Assembly: GCF_035953295.1 (NCBI RefSeq)
Contig: NZ_CP108370.1
Location: 8,140,034-8,204,033 of the forward strand
Direction of reading: 5' to 3'
Source of the DNA: Streptomyces sp. NBC_01335
GTDB lineage: Bacteria; Actinomycetota; Actinomycetes; Streptomycetales; Streptomycetaceae
Length of the DNA stretch: 64,000 nucleotides
Of the stretch, positions 52,478 through 60,366 are shown piece by piece. The position numbers and the translations under genes were made by a program. Every line of letters begins with the position of its first letter. Position 1 is the stretch's first letter. A model generated the notes under the pieces. It worked only from the letters and a program-made list of their open reading frames with translations. It made no database searches and was not told the DNA's origin.

Positions 52478-52814
52478 GGAGGAAGTATCCCCAGACGACC
52501 TGTGAGTGACGGGCCGTACGGCCCGTCGGTCCCTTTCTGCGGCCGGTAACTTGCCCCGCGCCCGGCAGATGCTTTCCGACCGCTGCCTCCGTCTGGTCGT
52601 GCGACGCCATCCTCGCGGCCAGCGCAGACGCCTTGAGGGACACTCACCCGCAGAGACGTGCGCTCACCTGGCATTGACCAGGAGAACGCCAGTGCGGCCG
52701 ATGCGACGAGAGGCGCGACCAACGGTGCGACCTGCCGGGGACGCCCCCGGCGGCGTCCTGACGCGGTCGCCCACCAGGGCCACCCGGCACCGCGCAGAGG
52801 GGCCCGAGGCGTCG
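52478..52814. other. Intergenic region with composite repeat copy A
   Basis: It separates the STAS gene from a decayed gene and contains copy A of the dispersed composite repeat (52660-52759). A small palindrome 'gacgggccgtacggcccgtc' lies near 52508-52527. No gene supported. Confidence 0.45.
52660..52759. repeat. Composite repeat, copy A
   Basis: It contains 'ctcacctggcattgaccagg', three degenerate 12-bp units of the type 'gcgaccaacggt' (52700-52730) and the block 'gacctgccggggacgccccc' with 'ggcggcgtcct'. The same parts in the same order occur in copies B and C, and the last block in copy D. Confidence 0.75.
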
Positions 52815-53789
52815 TGCGGGTTGCGATCCTTTCCTCCCCGGTCTGGCCCGACATGGCCGCCGCCCTGGCCCGTCCCGACGCCCGAGGCGTCGCGTCGCCC
52901 GCGTCCTGAGTGCCGCGCACGTCCAGGGCGAAGGCATCGACCGCACTCTGGCCGCCCTCCTCACCACCCCGGCCCCCGCCGCCGCCCGCACGGTCGCCGC
53001 GGGGGCGGCGCCCGGGCCGGTCCCCGCCGCCCGCACCGCGCCGGCGGCCGGTACGGCGCCCGCCCCGGCCGCGCCCCGGTACCGGCCGCGCCTGGGCGCC
53101 GGAGGTTGCGGTGTCGGGAGCGAGCAGGGACGCGCGCGTGATGTGGGGCCCGCTGACCGCAGGCCTGACGGCCCCTCACGACCTGGATCTCGCCGACCGG
53201 GCGAAGGCCCTGAACCAGCTGGACGTGGGACCGGCCGAGAGCAGCCGCTTCGTGACGGTCCTCCAGGACGTCCTCGGCTCGGGGAAGGAGACGAGCCTGC
53301 TCGTCAGTGCCCGCCCCTGGCCCCTGGCCCCTGCTGGCCCTGCTGGCCCTGCGTATGAAGACCATCGTCGAGGGCCCGGAAGGTGAGCCGGGCCTGCGGC
53401 TGCGCCTGGCAGGGCTCAAGGGCGTGCTCGGCCGCCCGGGCCCGCCGGCCCAGCTCGTCGAGCGCCTGGTCCGCGCGGCCCTCCACGCCCTGACCTCCGC
53501 CCGGCTCCCCGGTCCCCGACCGCCCCCCGTGTCTCCCCGGCCGCCGCCCGCTCCACCACCACCAACACCGCGCCCGGCGCCGGGACCGCCCCCGCCGAAC
53601 CCGCTGCTGTCCCGGCCCACCGCCGCCCGACCGCCCTCGCCCGCCGCCCGTCCCGCGCCCGGTGACCCGGGACGCGCAGCCGTAACGCCGGGCGCACCGG
53701 GACACCGGCGCGGCGCCGATGCCCGCCCCCGCCCTGCCCAGCGGAGTCCCTGCCTCGCACCCACCGGCACAGGGTGGCGTCACCCATGA
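52815..53789 (+). pseudogene. Multiply frameshifted gene, possibly plasmid-derived
   Basis: Coding-like text moves through several frames: 'VAILSSPVWPDMAAALARPD' (to about 52895), then 'RVLSAAHVQGEGIDRTLAAL' and an Ala/Pro linker, then 'LTAPHDLDLADRAKALNQLD' and 'SSRFVTVLQDVLGSGKETS' (to about 53305), then 'LALRMKTIVEGPEGEPGLRL' and 'VERLVRAALHALTSARL', ending in Pro-rich sequence. The last switch lies in a 'ggcccctggcccctgctggcc' repeat. The first part resembles C-terminal regions of Streptomyces mobilisation proteins, as I remember them. No single frame is long enough for an intact gene. Confidence 0.4.
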
Positions 53790-53921
53790 CACCATCCCTG
53801 GCCGCCTTCCCGGGGCCGCGTGCCCGCCGGCGGCCGGGCGACGGGCACGGGTACCGGTCCGCCCGGCCGCCGGTGGTGAGAGAGACTGAGGGCCACCATC
53901 CCAGCGGCGAGGGACGAGAAC

Positions 53922-54272
53922 ATGGCGGCCAGGACGGATCCGGCGCGGTTGGTGCGTCAGGCCCGGGACCTGATCGAAGAGTTCAACCGCGTGGTGCTGG
54001 ACGACGCGAAGGAGCTGTCCGCGCCCGCACTGTCGGAGGCCACCCAGGCGCTGAAGTCGTTGGTCGAGCGGCTCCCGCAGGCGTTCGAGCAGACCGCCGA
54101 CGTCCTGGAGCTCCTGGCCAAGAGCGATAAGGTCACGGTCGGGCGGGGCGGCGTCAGGACCGAGGTGGCCACGACCGCCGCGGAACTCCGGACGGTCGCG
54201 GCCGACAGCGAGCAGCTGGGCAAGAGCCTCGCCAACCCGGCGTCGGTCCTGTTCTCCATGGGCGGCCGCTGA
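53922..54272 (+). CDS. Small helical protein of accessory region
   Basis: A 116-residue protein from ATG 53922 with a GAGGGACGAG site. It is predicted almost entirely helical: 'ARLVRQARDLIEEFNRVVLD', 'ALSEATQALKSLVERLPQAF', 'QTADVLELLAKSDKVTVG', 'LRTVAADSEQLGKSLANPA'. The heptad-like spacing suggests a helical bundle or a dimer. No family function is known. It is followed after 2 bases by another small gene, so the two form an operon; such pairs occur in Streptomyces plasmid-like regions. Confidence 0.65.
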   Translation: MAARTDPARLVRQARDLIEEFNRVVLDDAKELSAPALSEATQALKSLVERLPQAFEQTADVLELLAKSDKVTVGRGGVRTEVATTAAELRTVAADSEQLGKSLANPASVLFSMGGR

Positions 54273-54274
54273 CC

Positions 54275-54499
54275 ATGGCTGAACTGCCCTCGCCCGAGGA
54301 GGTCGAAGCCGCCCGCGCGCCCGCCGGCGGCTCGAAGCGAGACCAGCTCGCCGCCTGGGGCGTGCCGTGGCCCCCGCCGAAGGGCTGGAAGGACGAGCCG
54401 GCCGATCGCTGGAAGTCCGCCCGCCCGCCCGGACCGCCGGCGCCCCCGCCCACCCCGGGCCCGGCCGCCTCCGCCCAGGACACGCTCGACTTCGGCTGA
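54275..54499 (+). CDS. Small accessory protein with 'AAWGVPWPPPKGW' motif
   Basis: A 74-residue protein from ATG 54275, 2 bases after the upstream stop. The core 'LPSPEEVEAARAPAGGSKRD' and 'QLAAWGVPWPPPKGWKDEP' is a motif I associate with small proteins of Streptomyces integrated plasmids; the rest is a Pro/Ala-rich tail ending 'AQDTLDFG'. The last 8 codons recur as a fragment at 56020-56043. A 12-bp hairpin terminator lies at 54570-54597. Confidence 0.6.
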   Translation: MAELPSPEEVEAARAPAGGSKRDQLAAWGVPWPPPKGWKDEPADRWKSARPPGPPAPPPTPGPAASAQDTLDFG

Positions 54500-54510
54500 C
54501 CCGACGCCGG

Positions 54511-54690
54511 CGCGACCTGCCGGGGGCGCCCCCGGCGGCGTCCTCGACCTGGAGGCCGCCCGGCTCCGCGTCGGCCCCGGCCGAGGCCGGGGCCGACGGG
54601 AGGACGGCGCACCATCCGGTGCGCCATCGGTTTGCACCAACAGCTGCACCACCTGGTGCGCCATTGGTTGCGGCATCGGTTGCACCAGCC
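54511..54690. repeat. Composite repeat, copy D, with its own 12-bp array
   Basis: The block 'gcgacctgccgggggcgccc' through 'ctggaggccgcccggctccg' (54511-54570) matches copy B closely. It includes the perfect palindrome GCCGGGGGCGCCCCCGGC. After the terminator hairpin, 54606-54690 consists of about seven 12-13-bp units of the type 'gtgcgccatcgg' and 'ctgcaccacctg'. The upstream conserved block of copies B and C is absent. Confidence 0.75.
54570..54597. terminator. Hairpin terminator, 12-bp perfect stem
   Basis: GTCGGCCCCGGC (54570-54581), loop CGAG, exact complement 54586-54597. It ends the two-gene operon 53922-54499. Confidence 0.75.
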
Positions 54691-55139
54691 CGGCCCACTC
54701 ACCACGCCCCACCGCAGTTCAGAACCGGATACGGCGTGGCGGGCAGCTCGGACTTCCCCTCGTCCCCCGGAGCCGGCTGCTGGGCGGTGGGCGATGGAGG
54801 CGGTGGCGGGGTGCCGGGGAACAGGGGTGCCGCTGCGCCGGCCTCTCTCCCGGCCCGTCGCGGAGCGCGCCGGGCAGAGGCAGTCGGGCCGTCCGGGCCA
54901 GCGCCCGCAGGTGCTGCCCTGAGTGCTGACCTGAACGGACCCCCGCGCCTGATATCGGCGCGGCAGCCGCCATGGCAGCTGGATCGGGCGGGCTTGTGCG
55001 GCCTGCTCCCGCCCGTCGCACTGTGCTGCCTGCCCCGCCGTCACCGACCCGACCGGCCGTCCGTCGGCCGACCGTGCGTGGCCCCCCCGCCACCAACACG
55101 CTGGGCGGGGTCCAGCCGACGACCGAGGAGACCCCCGCC
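54691..55139. other. Spacer without supported gene
   Basis: GC-rich sequence between copy D and the next small genes; frames through it have no family resemblance and no good start site. Nothing else is seen. Confidence 0.4.
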
Positions 55140-55405
55140 ATGACCACCGCTCAGCAGCCCACCACCGCCGCCCCCGTGACGGCCGCACTCCCGGCTCCCA
55201 CCGCCCCCACGGCCCCGACTGTGCCGTCCAGGGCTCGTCCCGCGGCTCCCGCGGACTGTCAGTGGGCTCGTGCATGCTCACAGAGGAAGGGATCTGCATC
55301 GGCTGCGACTTGTGGGCCGGCCCGGTTCGCACCGGGCCGCCGGGCCGCATGTTCCGGTGCGTCCCTTGCCCATGGGCCCGCCCGGGCGCATGGGCGGTTT
55401 CGTGA
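55140..55405 (+). pseudogene. Possible broken small zinc-ribbon gene
   Basis: An ATG at 55140 begins 'MTTAQQPTTAAPVTAALPAP', similar in style to the start of the gene at 63514. A different frame then reads 'MLTEEGICIGCDLWAGPVRT' and 'GRMFRCVPC', a plausible CxxC...CxxC zinc ribbon, to a stop at 55405. The two do not join in frame, so this may be a frameshifted gene; it could also be chance. Confidence 0.3.
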
Positions 55406-55434
55406 TGACAGTCGATCAAGGGAGGGAGTACGCG

Positions 55435-55845
55435 ATGCGTACGAGGAATCTGACTGTGGTGGCGTTGCTTGCGGCTGGCGTGATGGGCGCGGTCGGTGTG
55501 ACACCGGCAGCGGCCGCCGGTGGTCTGCTTCCGCATCCGGGTCCGGAGGGCCTGGTGTGGGTGCAGGAGTGGGTCGGGGACGGGGGAGTAGCTTCCGCCG
55601 GTGCATGGGAGGGTCTGCCCACAGTGCTGACGGTGGCCTGCGAAGGTGGCGGCACCGTGGATGTGACCATGGATTCGCAGGGCCACCAGGTGGCCGCCTT
55701 CACCGTGGACTGCCCTGCTGACACCGCAGGCGTGGGCTCGGTGACGATGGACGCGGGTACAGTGCGGACCGGGTCCTTCACCATCGGTGTCGACGCCTCC
55801 GATGACGCTGTCCACTGGGCCCTGACGGTTACTCAGCCGGAGTAG
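55435..55845 (+). CDS. Small secreted protein
   Basis: A 136-residue protein from ATG 55435 with a GGAGGGAG site. Residues 1-27 are a signal peptide ('LTVVALLAAGVMGAVGVTPA'). The mature part is beta-rich: 'TVLTVACEGGGTVDVTMDSQ', 'HQVAAFTVDCPADTAGVG', 'GSFTIGVDASDDAVHWALTV'. Two cysteines are in position for one disulfide. It looks like a small beta-sandwich of the kind common among uncharacterised Streptomyces secreted proteins. No partner genes are adjacent. Confidence 0.75.
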   Translation: MRTRNLTVVALLAAGVMGAVGVTPAAAAGGLLPHPGPEGLVWVQEWVGDGGVASAGAWEGLPTVLTVACEGGGTVDVTMDSQGHQVAAFTVDCPADTAGVGSVTMDAGTVRTGSFTIGVDASDDAVHWALTVTQPE

Positions 55846-56004
55846 AACCTGGTGATCTGCGAGTAATTGCCGGTGGTGGCTCGGCGCCCGTGATGTCGGT
55901 GGGTGAGTACCGAACTCATGAGGGTCATCTGGTTGGCCGTCGGTACCAACCGCTGGAGGGACGCGCGCCAGGACGGTGCTTCGCCGCCCCTGCCGAGTCG
56001 GGCC

Positions 56005-56089
56005 CCGGCCCACTACGCGCAGGACACGCTCGACTTCGGCTGACGGCACATCAGCGGGGCCGGGCAGGATCACCCTGCCCGGCCCCGCT
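56005..56089 (+). other. Duplicated gene 3' end followed by terminator
   Basis: 'AHYAQDTLDFG' with a TGA at 56043 repeats the C-terminus of the 54275-54499 gene (AQDTLDFG). Right after it AGCGGGGCCGGGCAG (56053-56067) pairs exactly with 56075-56089 around a 7-nt loop, a strong terminator. This is the stump of a deleted second copy. Confidence 0.65.
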
Positions 56090-56132
56090 GCCCGTTCCCG
56101 GCCGCCTACCGGTTCAAGCGGATGGTCGGTCC

Positions 56133-56270
56133 TCACGCGGCCTCGAGGTCGTCCAAGAGGCGGGTCTCCCACTCCTTCTCCCACCCGCCGCGCAGGAGGA
56201 ACGGGGCGCTCTCCGTGCGCTCCAGGATGGCCAGGGTCTCGGGCTGTCCGATCAGTGCGTACCGCCCCTG
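56133..56270 (-). CDS. Partial hypothetical protein (C-terminal part)
   Basis: On the minus strand 'GRYALIGQPETLAILERTES' and 'APFLLRGGWEKEWETRLLDD', ending 'LEAA' at 56133, look like genuine protein sequence with helical character. The upstream part of this frame (to 56393) does not look coding, and no start with a ribosome site was found, so the gene is probably truncated at its 5' end. The family is not recognised. Confidence 0.35.
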   Translation of the reverse strand, partial: QGRYALIGQPETLAILERTESAPFLLRGGWEKEWETRLLDDLEAA

Positions 56271-56432
56271 TGACGCCGGACGACTGTCCGGACCGGTCCG
56301 GCCTGCATGCCCGCCGCCGTGGGTGTCTGTGGCTCCAGGCGCGGACGAGGACCTCCCGCCTCCCGGCCTGCCCCGTACAAGCTCCGGCCGCACGTGCCGT
56401 TACGGTTCGGCGTGCGGGTCGTCGGGCCCGTT

Positions 56433-57017
56433 ATGGCTACACGTGAGAGTTCCTGGCGGTGCGCCCTGTGCGCGGGCGGCCTGGTGGTGCGGGGCCCGGC
56501 CCACCTCGTCACCGGATCCACCAAGAAGGGGAGACGGCGCGTCTACGGGACGTTCCTGATCTGTGCCCCCTGCTACACGACGGGGGCGCCGGATCCGGTC
56601 ACCGGGCTGATCCGGCCGGCCGCCGACCGGCGGGCCGCCGACCGGCGGGCCGGGGCGACGGAGCGGCTGGACCTGGCGGGCCGGGGCCCCATTCTGCCCC
56701 CGGGACCCTGCCTCGCCTGCGGTCTCGCCGTGGTCCGGCGCGCGGAGAAACTCCTGAAGGAGGTGACGTGCTCGCACGCCTGCCGGACCTCCCTCACGCG
56801 CATCCGTCACGGCGGCCGGGGGTCGGGCCGCCCGTGCGGCGCCTGCGGACAGCCCGTGATGTCTGGGCGTGCGGATTCCGCGTACTGCCGGCCTGCCTGC
56901 CGGCAGAAGGCCTACCGCCGCCGCGCCGCCGGCCCCCGCCCCAGCCCCGGTGCCCCCGACCGCGACCGCGCCTTTGGAGACCGCGCCCCGGGTCCCGCCC
57001 GGCGACGCCGTCGATGA
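56433..57017 (+). CDS. Multi-zinc-ribbon protein, C-terminus possibly frameshifted
   Basis: A 194-residue protein from ATG 56433 (MATRESSWRCALCAGG). Three zinc units are visible: CALC with CAPC, CLAC with 'CSHAC', and CGAC with 'YCRPACRQKAYRRR'. The final motif is widespread in small Streptomyces proteins and also occurs in the protein encoded at 61998-62411. After 'AYRRR' the frame becomes Arg/Pro-rich ('DRDRAFGDRAPGPARRRRR'), while the adjacent frame continues with a sensible linker and the domain annotated next. A one- or two-base slip in the 'cgccgccgcgccgccggccc' run near 56930 would join them into one protein of about 270 residues. Function unknown, probably nucleic-acid binding. Confidence 0.6.
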   Translation: MATRESSWRCALCAGGLVVRGPAHLVTGSTKKGRRRVYGTFLICAPCYTTGAPDPVTGLIRPAADRRAADRRAGATERLDLAGRGPILPPGPCLACGLAVVRRAEKLLKEVTCSHACRTSLTRIRHGGRGSGRPCGACGQPVMSGRADSAYCRPACRQKAYRRRAAGPRPSPGAPDRDRAFGDRAPGPARRRRR

Positions 57018-57018
57018 A

Positions 57019-57249
57019 ATGCTGGCGGCCATGGTGCCCTTCAACGAGGGCGACGGAATCCCCCAGGCCCTCTACAAAGCCCTCTACCAGCTGCGCACCG
57101 CATACCGCCGGGGCCCGAACGGCCGGGACGAGGCCCTGGCCCCCCTCGCGTCCATGAACCCCGCCCGCCTCAAGGTCCCGGCCACCCCCGACGGACAACG
57201 CCTGCGCGCCGCGCTCCACCACCTCCACGACCAGCACGCACAGCCGTAA
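57019..57249 (+). CDS. Small protein or displaced C-terminal domain of the zinc-ribbon gene
   Basis: Seventy-six codons from ATG 57019 (GTG 56950 is an alternative): 'MLAAMVPFNEGDGIPQALYK', 'ALYQLRTAYRRGPNGRDEAL', 'RLKVPATPDGQRLRAALHHL'. The helical composition is convincing. It begins one base after the zinc-ribbon stop but in another frame, and the upstream text in this frame ('PAPAPVPPTATAPLETAPRV') looks like a linker, so it was probably the C-terminus of that protein. The last 30 bp are repeated imperfectly at 57259-57293. Confidence 0.5.
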   Translation: MLAAMVPFNEGDGIPQALYKALYQLRTAYRRGPNGRDEALAPLASMNPARLKVPATPDGQRLRAALHHLHDQHAQP

Positions 57250-57783
57250 CGGCGGGCTACACCGCCTCTACGACCAGCACGCGCAGCCGTAACTCCGCGG
57301 CGCGCTCCGCCCGTTCCCGTACCCCGCACCGTCCGGTGGAGCCCACGCCGCCACCCTCTGGCCGCCGTCCCGGGTCCGCGTGCCCACCGGGGCCGCTGCG
57401 CCGGGCCCACCGCTGCGCCGGGCCCACCGTCTCGCGGGCGGGCCCGTACCCCCCCCAGGTGTGACGGCTGTGCGTGACAGAAAGCGTCGTCCGGCGCGCT
57501 GCCGAGCCAGGCGGCCGACCCGTCCGGCGTGGTGGTCCAGTGCGGCGGCAGGACCCCCGTACCCGCGTCGCCGCCGAACGCGCGCCCTGCGCCCACGTCG
57601 ACGAGGCCGGCGAGGGCGAACTCCGACCAGAACCTCCTCGACCCCGCTCAGCCGGTGCCCGCCTCGCGGACCTCCGGACGAGCGCGGCACGCCGGCCGGT
57701 GAGTTCAGCTCCGCGACCGCATCCGTCCGTACGGGCGGGGACGCCGGCGGTTACGCGGACCGGGCCGGGTCGTTGGGCCGGGT
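57250..57783. other. Spacer with partial duplication and gene debris
   Basis: It starts with an imperfect copy (57259-57293) of the preceding gene end. On the minus strand between about 57625 and 57445 the text 'FWSEFALAGLVDVGAGRAF' and 'PHWTTTPDGSAAWLGSAPDD' looks coding but is neither started nor ended sensibly; it may be debris of a lost gene. No intact gene. Confidence 0.35.
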
Positions 57784-58272
57784 ATGCAGTTGCCGGAGCG
57801 GGTCGGGGCGTTGTCGGAAGCGGCGTGTGAGGTGTGGGAGGCCGTGGTCGCGGACGGGTGGTCGCCGTCGGCGGCGATGGAGGCGCTGGCCGCCGTGGAC
57901 GCCCTGGTTGCCGCGCTCGCCCGGTTCGGGCCGGAGGCCGCGCGGGCGCTGGCTCCCGCGCTTGCCGCGACCGCGCGGGCCCGCGAGCTCCTCGTGGGGC
58001 CCCAGGACAACGAAGGGACCGCCGCCCGGACGGGCGCGGCCGGACAGAGTTCCCGCGCCGGCCGGCACCCCGTTCCAGAATTCGGGATCACCCGGAACGC
58101 GGCGGTGGCCGAGCGGTTGTGGTGGGACGCCCAGGAGGGCCGGGGCGGGCCGCTCACCGGCATGTTTGCCGCGTTGCCGCCGCGCGCGATGGAGGAGGCG
58201 GTCCTCCGGCGCAGCCAGCGCGAGGTCTGGCACACCCTGCTGGAGGACCTGAGCCGCCGTCACGCTGGCTGA
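57784..58272 (+). CDS. Hypothetical helical protein
   Basis: A 162-residue protein from ATG 57784 (MQLPERVGALSEAACEVWEA). It is Ala-rich and helical ('WSPSAAMEALAAVDALVAAL', 'ALAATARARELLVGPQDN'), with a second helical region 'AVAERLWWDAQEGRGGPLTG' and 'AMEEAVLRRSQREVWHTLLE'. No catalytic or metal motif is seen and I do not recognise the family. The ribosome site is weak. A bidirectional terminator lies at 58535-58565. Confidence 0.55.
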   Translation: MQLPERVGALSEAACEVWEAVVADGWSPSAAMEALAAVDALVAALARFGPEAARALAPALAATARARELLVGPQDNEGTAARTGAAGQSSRAGRHPVPEFGITRNAAVAERLWWDAQEGRGGPLTGMFAALPPRAMEEAVLRRSQREVWHTLLEDLSRRHAG

Positions 58273-58600
58273 CCGAGCCGGACTTGCCCGGCCAGAACCC
58301 GGTCACGGCCTCCGCCTCCGCCTCCGCGTCGCCCATACCGTCCTGCGGCCACGCCCCCCGCAGTACGGACACGTGCCCCTCCGGCGTCCCGGCGCCCCAC
58401 GGGGAGTTCCGCCCGCGCGCCCGACGCCGCGATCCTGTCCCTCCCCGGCACGAGCCCGGGGAAGGGACACGGTCCACGTGAACGGTTTCGCCGTCGTGTT
58501 CCAGGACCGGAATCCGTCCGTAGCATGGGCGGAGGTGGTGGCCCCGGTTTCGGCGGGGCCACCACTTTTGGTGAGGCTCTGTCAGGTGGGAGCGGGCGGG
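58273..58600. other. Convergent spacer with terminator
   Basis: Between the plus-strand hypothetical gene and the minus-strand anti-sigma-like gene. Apart from the terminator at 58535-58565 nothing is supported. Confidence 0.45.
58535..58565. terminator. Rho-independent terminator with T tract
   Basis: GTGGTGGCCCCG (58535-58546) and its exact complement (58554-58565) are followed by TTTT on the plus strand, a rare full intrinsic terminator in this GC-rich window. It lies between convergent genes. Confidence 0.85.
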
Positions 58601-59092
58601 TCAGCCTTCGCAGGTGGTCAGGGAGACCGTGTCACCCGGGCGGACGACCGTCGGGGCGTGCGGTGAGACCGCGACGACCATGGTCGGCCGGCAGCCGGCC
58701 ACCCGGGCCCGGGTGAAGCTGGGCGTGATCCGGAGCGGGACGAGCACCCGCCTGACGCCCGTCGAGTTCAGTCCGGCCAGCGGGACACTGACGGTCTTGC
58801 CGTCGCTGGTGCGGACCAGCACGGTGGTGCTGTCGGCGGTGGCGGTGGCCGCGGTGGTCGGCCGCGCGGAGTGCGACGTGTTGCCGACCGCCAGGGCGGT
58901 TCCCGCCCCGGCCACGATCAGGGCCGTGACGACGCCTGTGAGGGCCGTGGTCCGCTTGCGGCGGGCCCCGCGCGCGATGACGGCCGTGTCGAAGTGCGGC
59001 GTCTCGGCGGTGTTCACGAAGTCGTTCATGGCGTTCACCAGTTCCTGTTCGAAGGGTGTGCAGCCGGAAGGCCGCGAATGGTCTGAACTCAT
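58601..59092 (-). CDS. Membrane protein coupled to ECF sigma factor (anti-sigma-like)
   Basis: A 163-residue protein from ATG 59092, which overlaps the sigma stop codon (ATGA). Residues 1-45 are cytoplasmic ('CTPFEQELVNAMNDFVNTAE', 'FDTAVIARGARRKRTT'), one membrane segment follows ('ALTGVVTALIVAGAGTALAV'), then an extracellular beta-rich domain ('TTVLVRTSDGKTVSVPLAGL', 'RPTMVVAVSPHAPTVVRPGD'). The overlap and topology are those of an anti-sigma factor or sigma-associated sensor, but the HxxxCxxC zinc motif of ZAS anti-sigma factors is absent, so binding to the sigma factor is inferred from position only. Confidence 0.7.
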   Translation of the reverse strand: MSSDHSRPSGCTPFEQELVNAMNDFVNTAETPHFDTAVIARGARRKRTTALTGVVTALIVAGAGTALAVGNTSHSARPTTAATATADSTTVLVRTSDGKTVSVPLAGLNSTGVRRVLVPLRITPSFTRARVAGCRPTMVVAVSPHAPTVVRPGDTVSLTTCEG

Positions 59093-59679
59093 CAGGTCCC
59101 TTCCGTGGGCTGCTGGGGTGAAGGGCCGGAGAGTGCGGGGAACTGGCCTCTGAGCTTGTCGATCCCGCGAGCGAGCTGGGACCGAACGGTGCTCGGCGAG
59201 ATCCCGAGGTCGGCCGCGATCTCGTCGTCCGGCAGGTCGTGGAAGTACCGCAGCACCACGACCGTCCGCATCCGCATCGGCAGACGCTGGAGGGCCCGGA
59301 CCAACTGGTCCCGCGTGTCCACCTGCCCGTACCGGTCCCCCGGATCCGCCTGGTCGCCGCCGTCCTGGCACGGGACCGAACGGCGGAATCTCCGCCACCG
59401 GTCGTTGGCCAGGTTCACCATGATCCGCCGGACATAGGCGTCCGGAGCATCCTTCGCGGCGATGGTGCGCCACCGGCGACAGGCCCGTTCCAGGGTCTCC
59501 TGGACCAGGTCCTCCGCAGCCTCGCGGTTTCCCGTCAGGACCAGCGCACCGCGGAACAGTACGGCCGACCGGGCGACGACGAAGCCGTGGAAGTCGTTGG
59601 CGTCGATCTCCGCCGACTTGGGCTTGCCGAGCAGAGCACGCGGTATCCGCTCGCTTGCCAGATCCAGATCCAGATCCAC
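59092..59679 (-). CDS. ECF-type RNA polymerase sigma factor (SigE-family style)
   Basis: A 195-residue sigma factor from GTG 59679 with a GGGAGGAG site. Region 2 is 'FHGFVVARSAVLFRGALVLT' with 'AAEDLVQETLERACRRWRTI', and 'APDAYVRRIMVNLANDRWRR'. Region 4 is 'LVRALQRLPMRMRTVVVLRY' and 'LPDDEIAADLGISPSTVRSQ'. The layout is that of the Streptomyces SigE-family group (about 170-200 residues). Its stop overlaps the start of the membrane protein that follows, and a small membrane protein gene ends 17 bp before its start, suggesting a three-gene autoregulated module. Target promoters were not found. Confidence 0.92.
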   Translation of the reverse strand: MDLDLDLASERIPRALLGKPKSAEIDANDFHGFVVARSAVLFRGALVLTGNREAAEDLVQETLERACRRWRTIAAKDAPDAYVRRIMVNLANDRWRRFRRSVPCQDGGDQADPGDRYGQVDTRDQLVRALQRLPMRMRTVVVLRYFHDLPDDEIAADLGISPSTVRSQLARGIDKLRGQFPALSGPSPQQPTEGT

Positions 59680-59696
59680 ACGCTCCTCCCTTCCTG

Positions 59697-60053
59697 TCAC
59701 CCCTCCTCGACGCCGAAGCGGCCCCGTCTGCTGCACGCCCCCGTTGAGACCTGGGTCACAGTGGCGACCCAGGCTCGGTCTGTGCCCTCGGTCGGTGCCC
59801 CGGTCCGGCGAGGGAGGATCGGCCGCGAAGCCTTTCGGGAGCGCCGGTCGAGAACGGCCGTCGCCTTCCTGCGGACCGGTCGACCCGCCGCCCGTACGGG
59901 CGCGTTGGCCGGGCATAAACTCCACCACCGCATCCTGGCCGTCACCGCCGCGGCGACGGCCACCACCCCCGCCACCCCCGCCGCGCCCGCGCAGGCCGCC
60001 GCCTCCGCCTGCACCCACCACTGGTCCGGACCGCAGGTCTGAATCTCCACCAC
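59697..60053 (-). CDS. Small membrane protein upstream of sigma factor
   Basis: A 118-residue reading frame from GTG 60053 (GTG 60050 alternative): 'VVEIQTCGPDQWWVQAEAAA' then a hydrophobic segment 'CAGAAGVAGVVAVAAAVTAR', followed by a basic tail. The first half looks like a real small membrane protein; the tail is less convincing. It stops 17 bp before the sigma start, and the sigma ribosome site lies in the gap. No family function known. Confidence 0.45.
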   Translation of the reverse strand: MVEIQTCGPDQWWVQAEAAACAGAAGVAGVVAVAAAVTARMRWWSLCPANAPVRAAGRPVRRKATAVLDRRSRKASRPILPRRTGAPTEGTDRAWVATVTQVSTGACSRRGRFGVEEG

Positions 60054-60136
60054 CGGTCAGGGCGGGTCGGTCAATCCGGGGACGGTGACCGCAGCGTGGA
60101 CGAACCCGCCGAAGTCCCTGCGCGGCGCCCGTCTCG

Positions 60137-60301
60137 ATGCCCGACGGCCTGACGTACACCCTGACCGCCCGCCGGACCGCCGAGAGCCACTTGGTCGCCT
60201 CGGACCACCCCGGCATGCAGCGCCCGGGGCGGCTCTGCGTGCGGTTCGAGGGGTCCGACCGCCGGGCGTGCGTGGAGATCATCGACCGCGACATGACGTG
60301 A
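60137..60301 (+). CDS. Very small hypothetical protein
   Basis: Fifty-four codons from ATG 60137: MPDGLTYTLTARRTAESHLV, 'HPGMQRPGRLCVRFEGSDRR', ending 'ACVEIIDRDMT' at TGA 60301. Alternating hydrophobic residues suggest a small beta-structure. Codon use fits the genome. There is no good ribosome site and the family is unknown. Confidence 0.45.
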   Translation: MPDGLTYTLTARRTAESHLVASDHPGMQRPGRLCVRFEGSDRRACVEIIDRDMT

Positions 60302-60366
60302 CTGCGGGCCTGAACTCCCGTACCAGAAAGCGCATTTGGAGAGAAATTCTGCTCTATCGTCATGAT

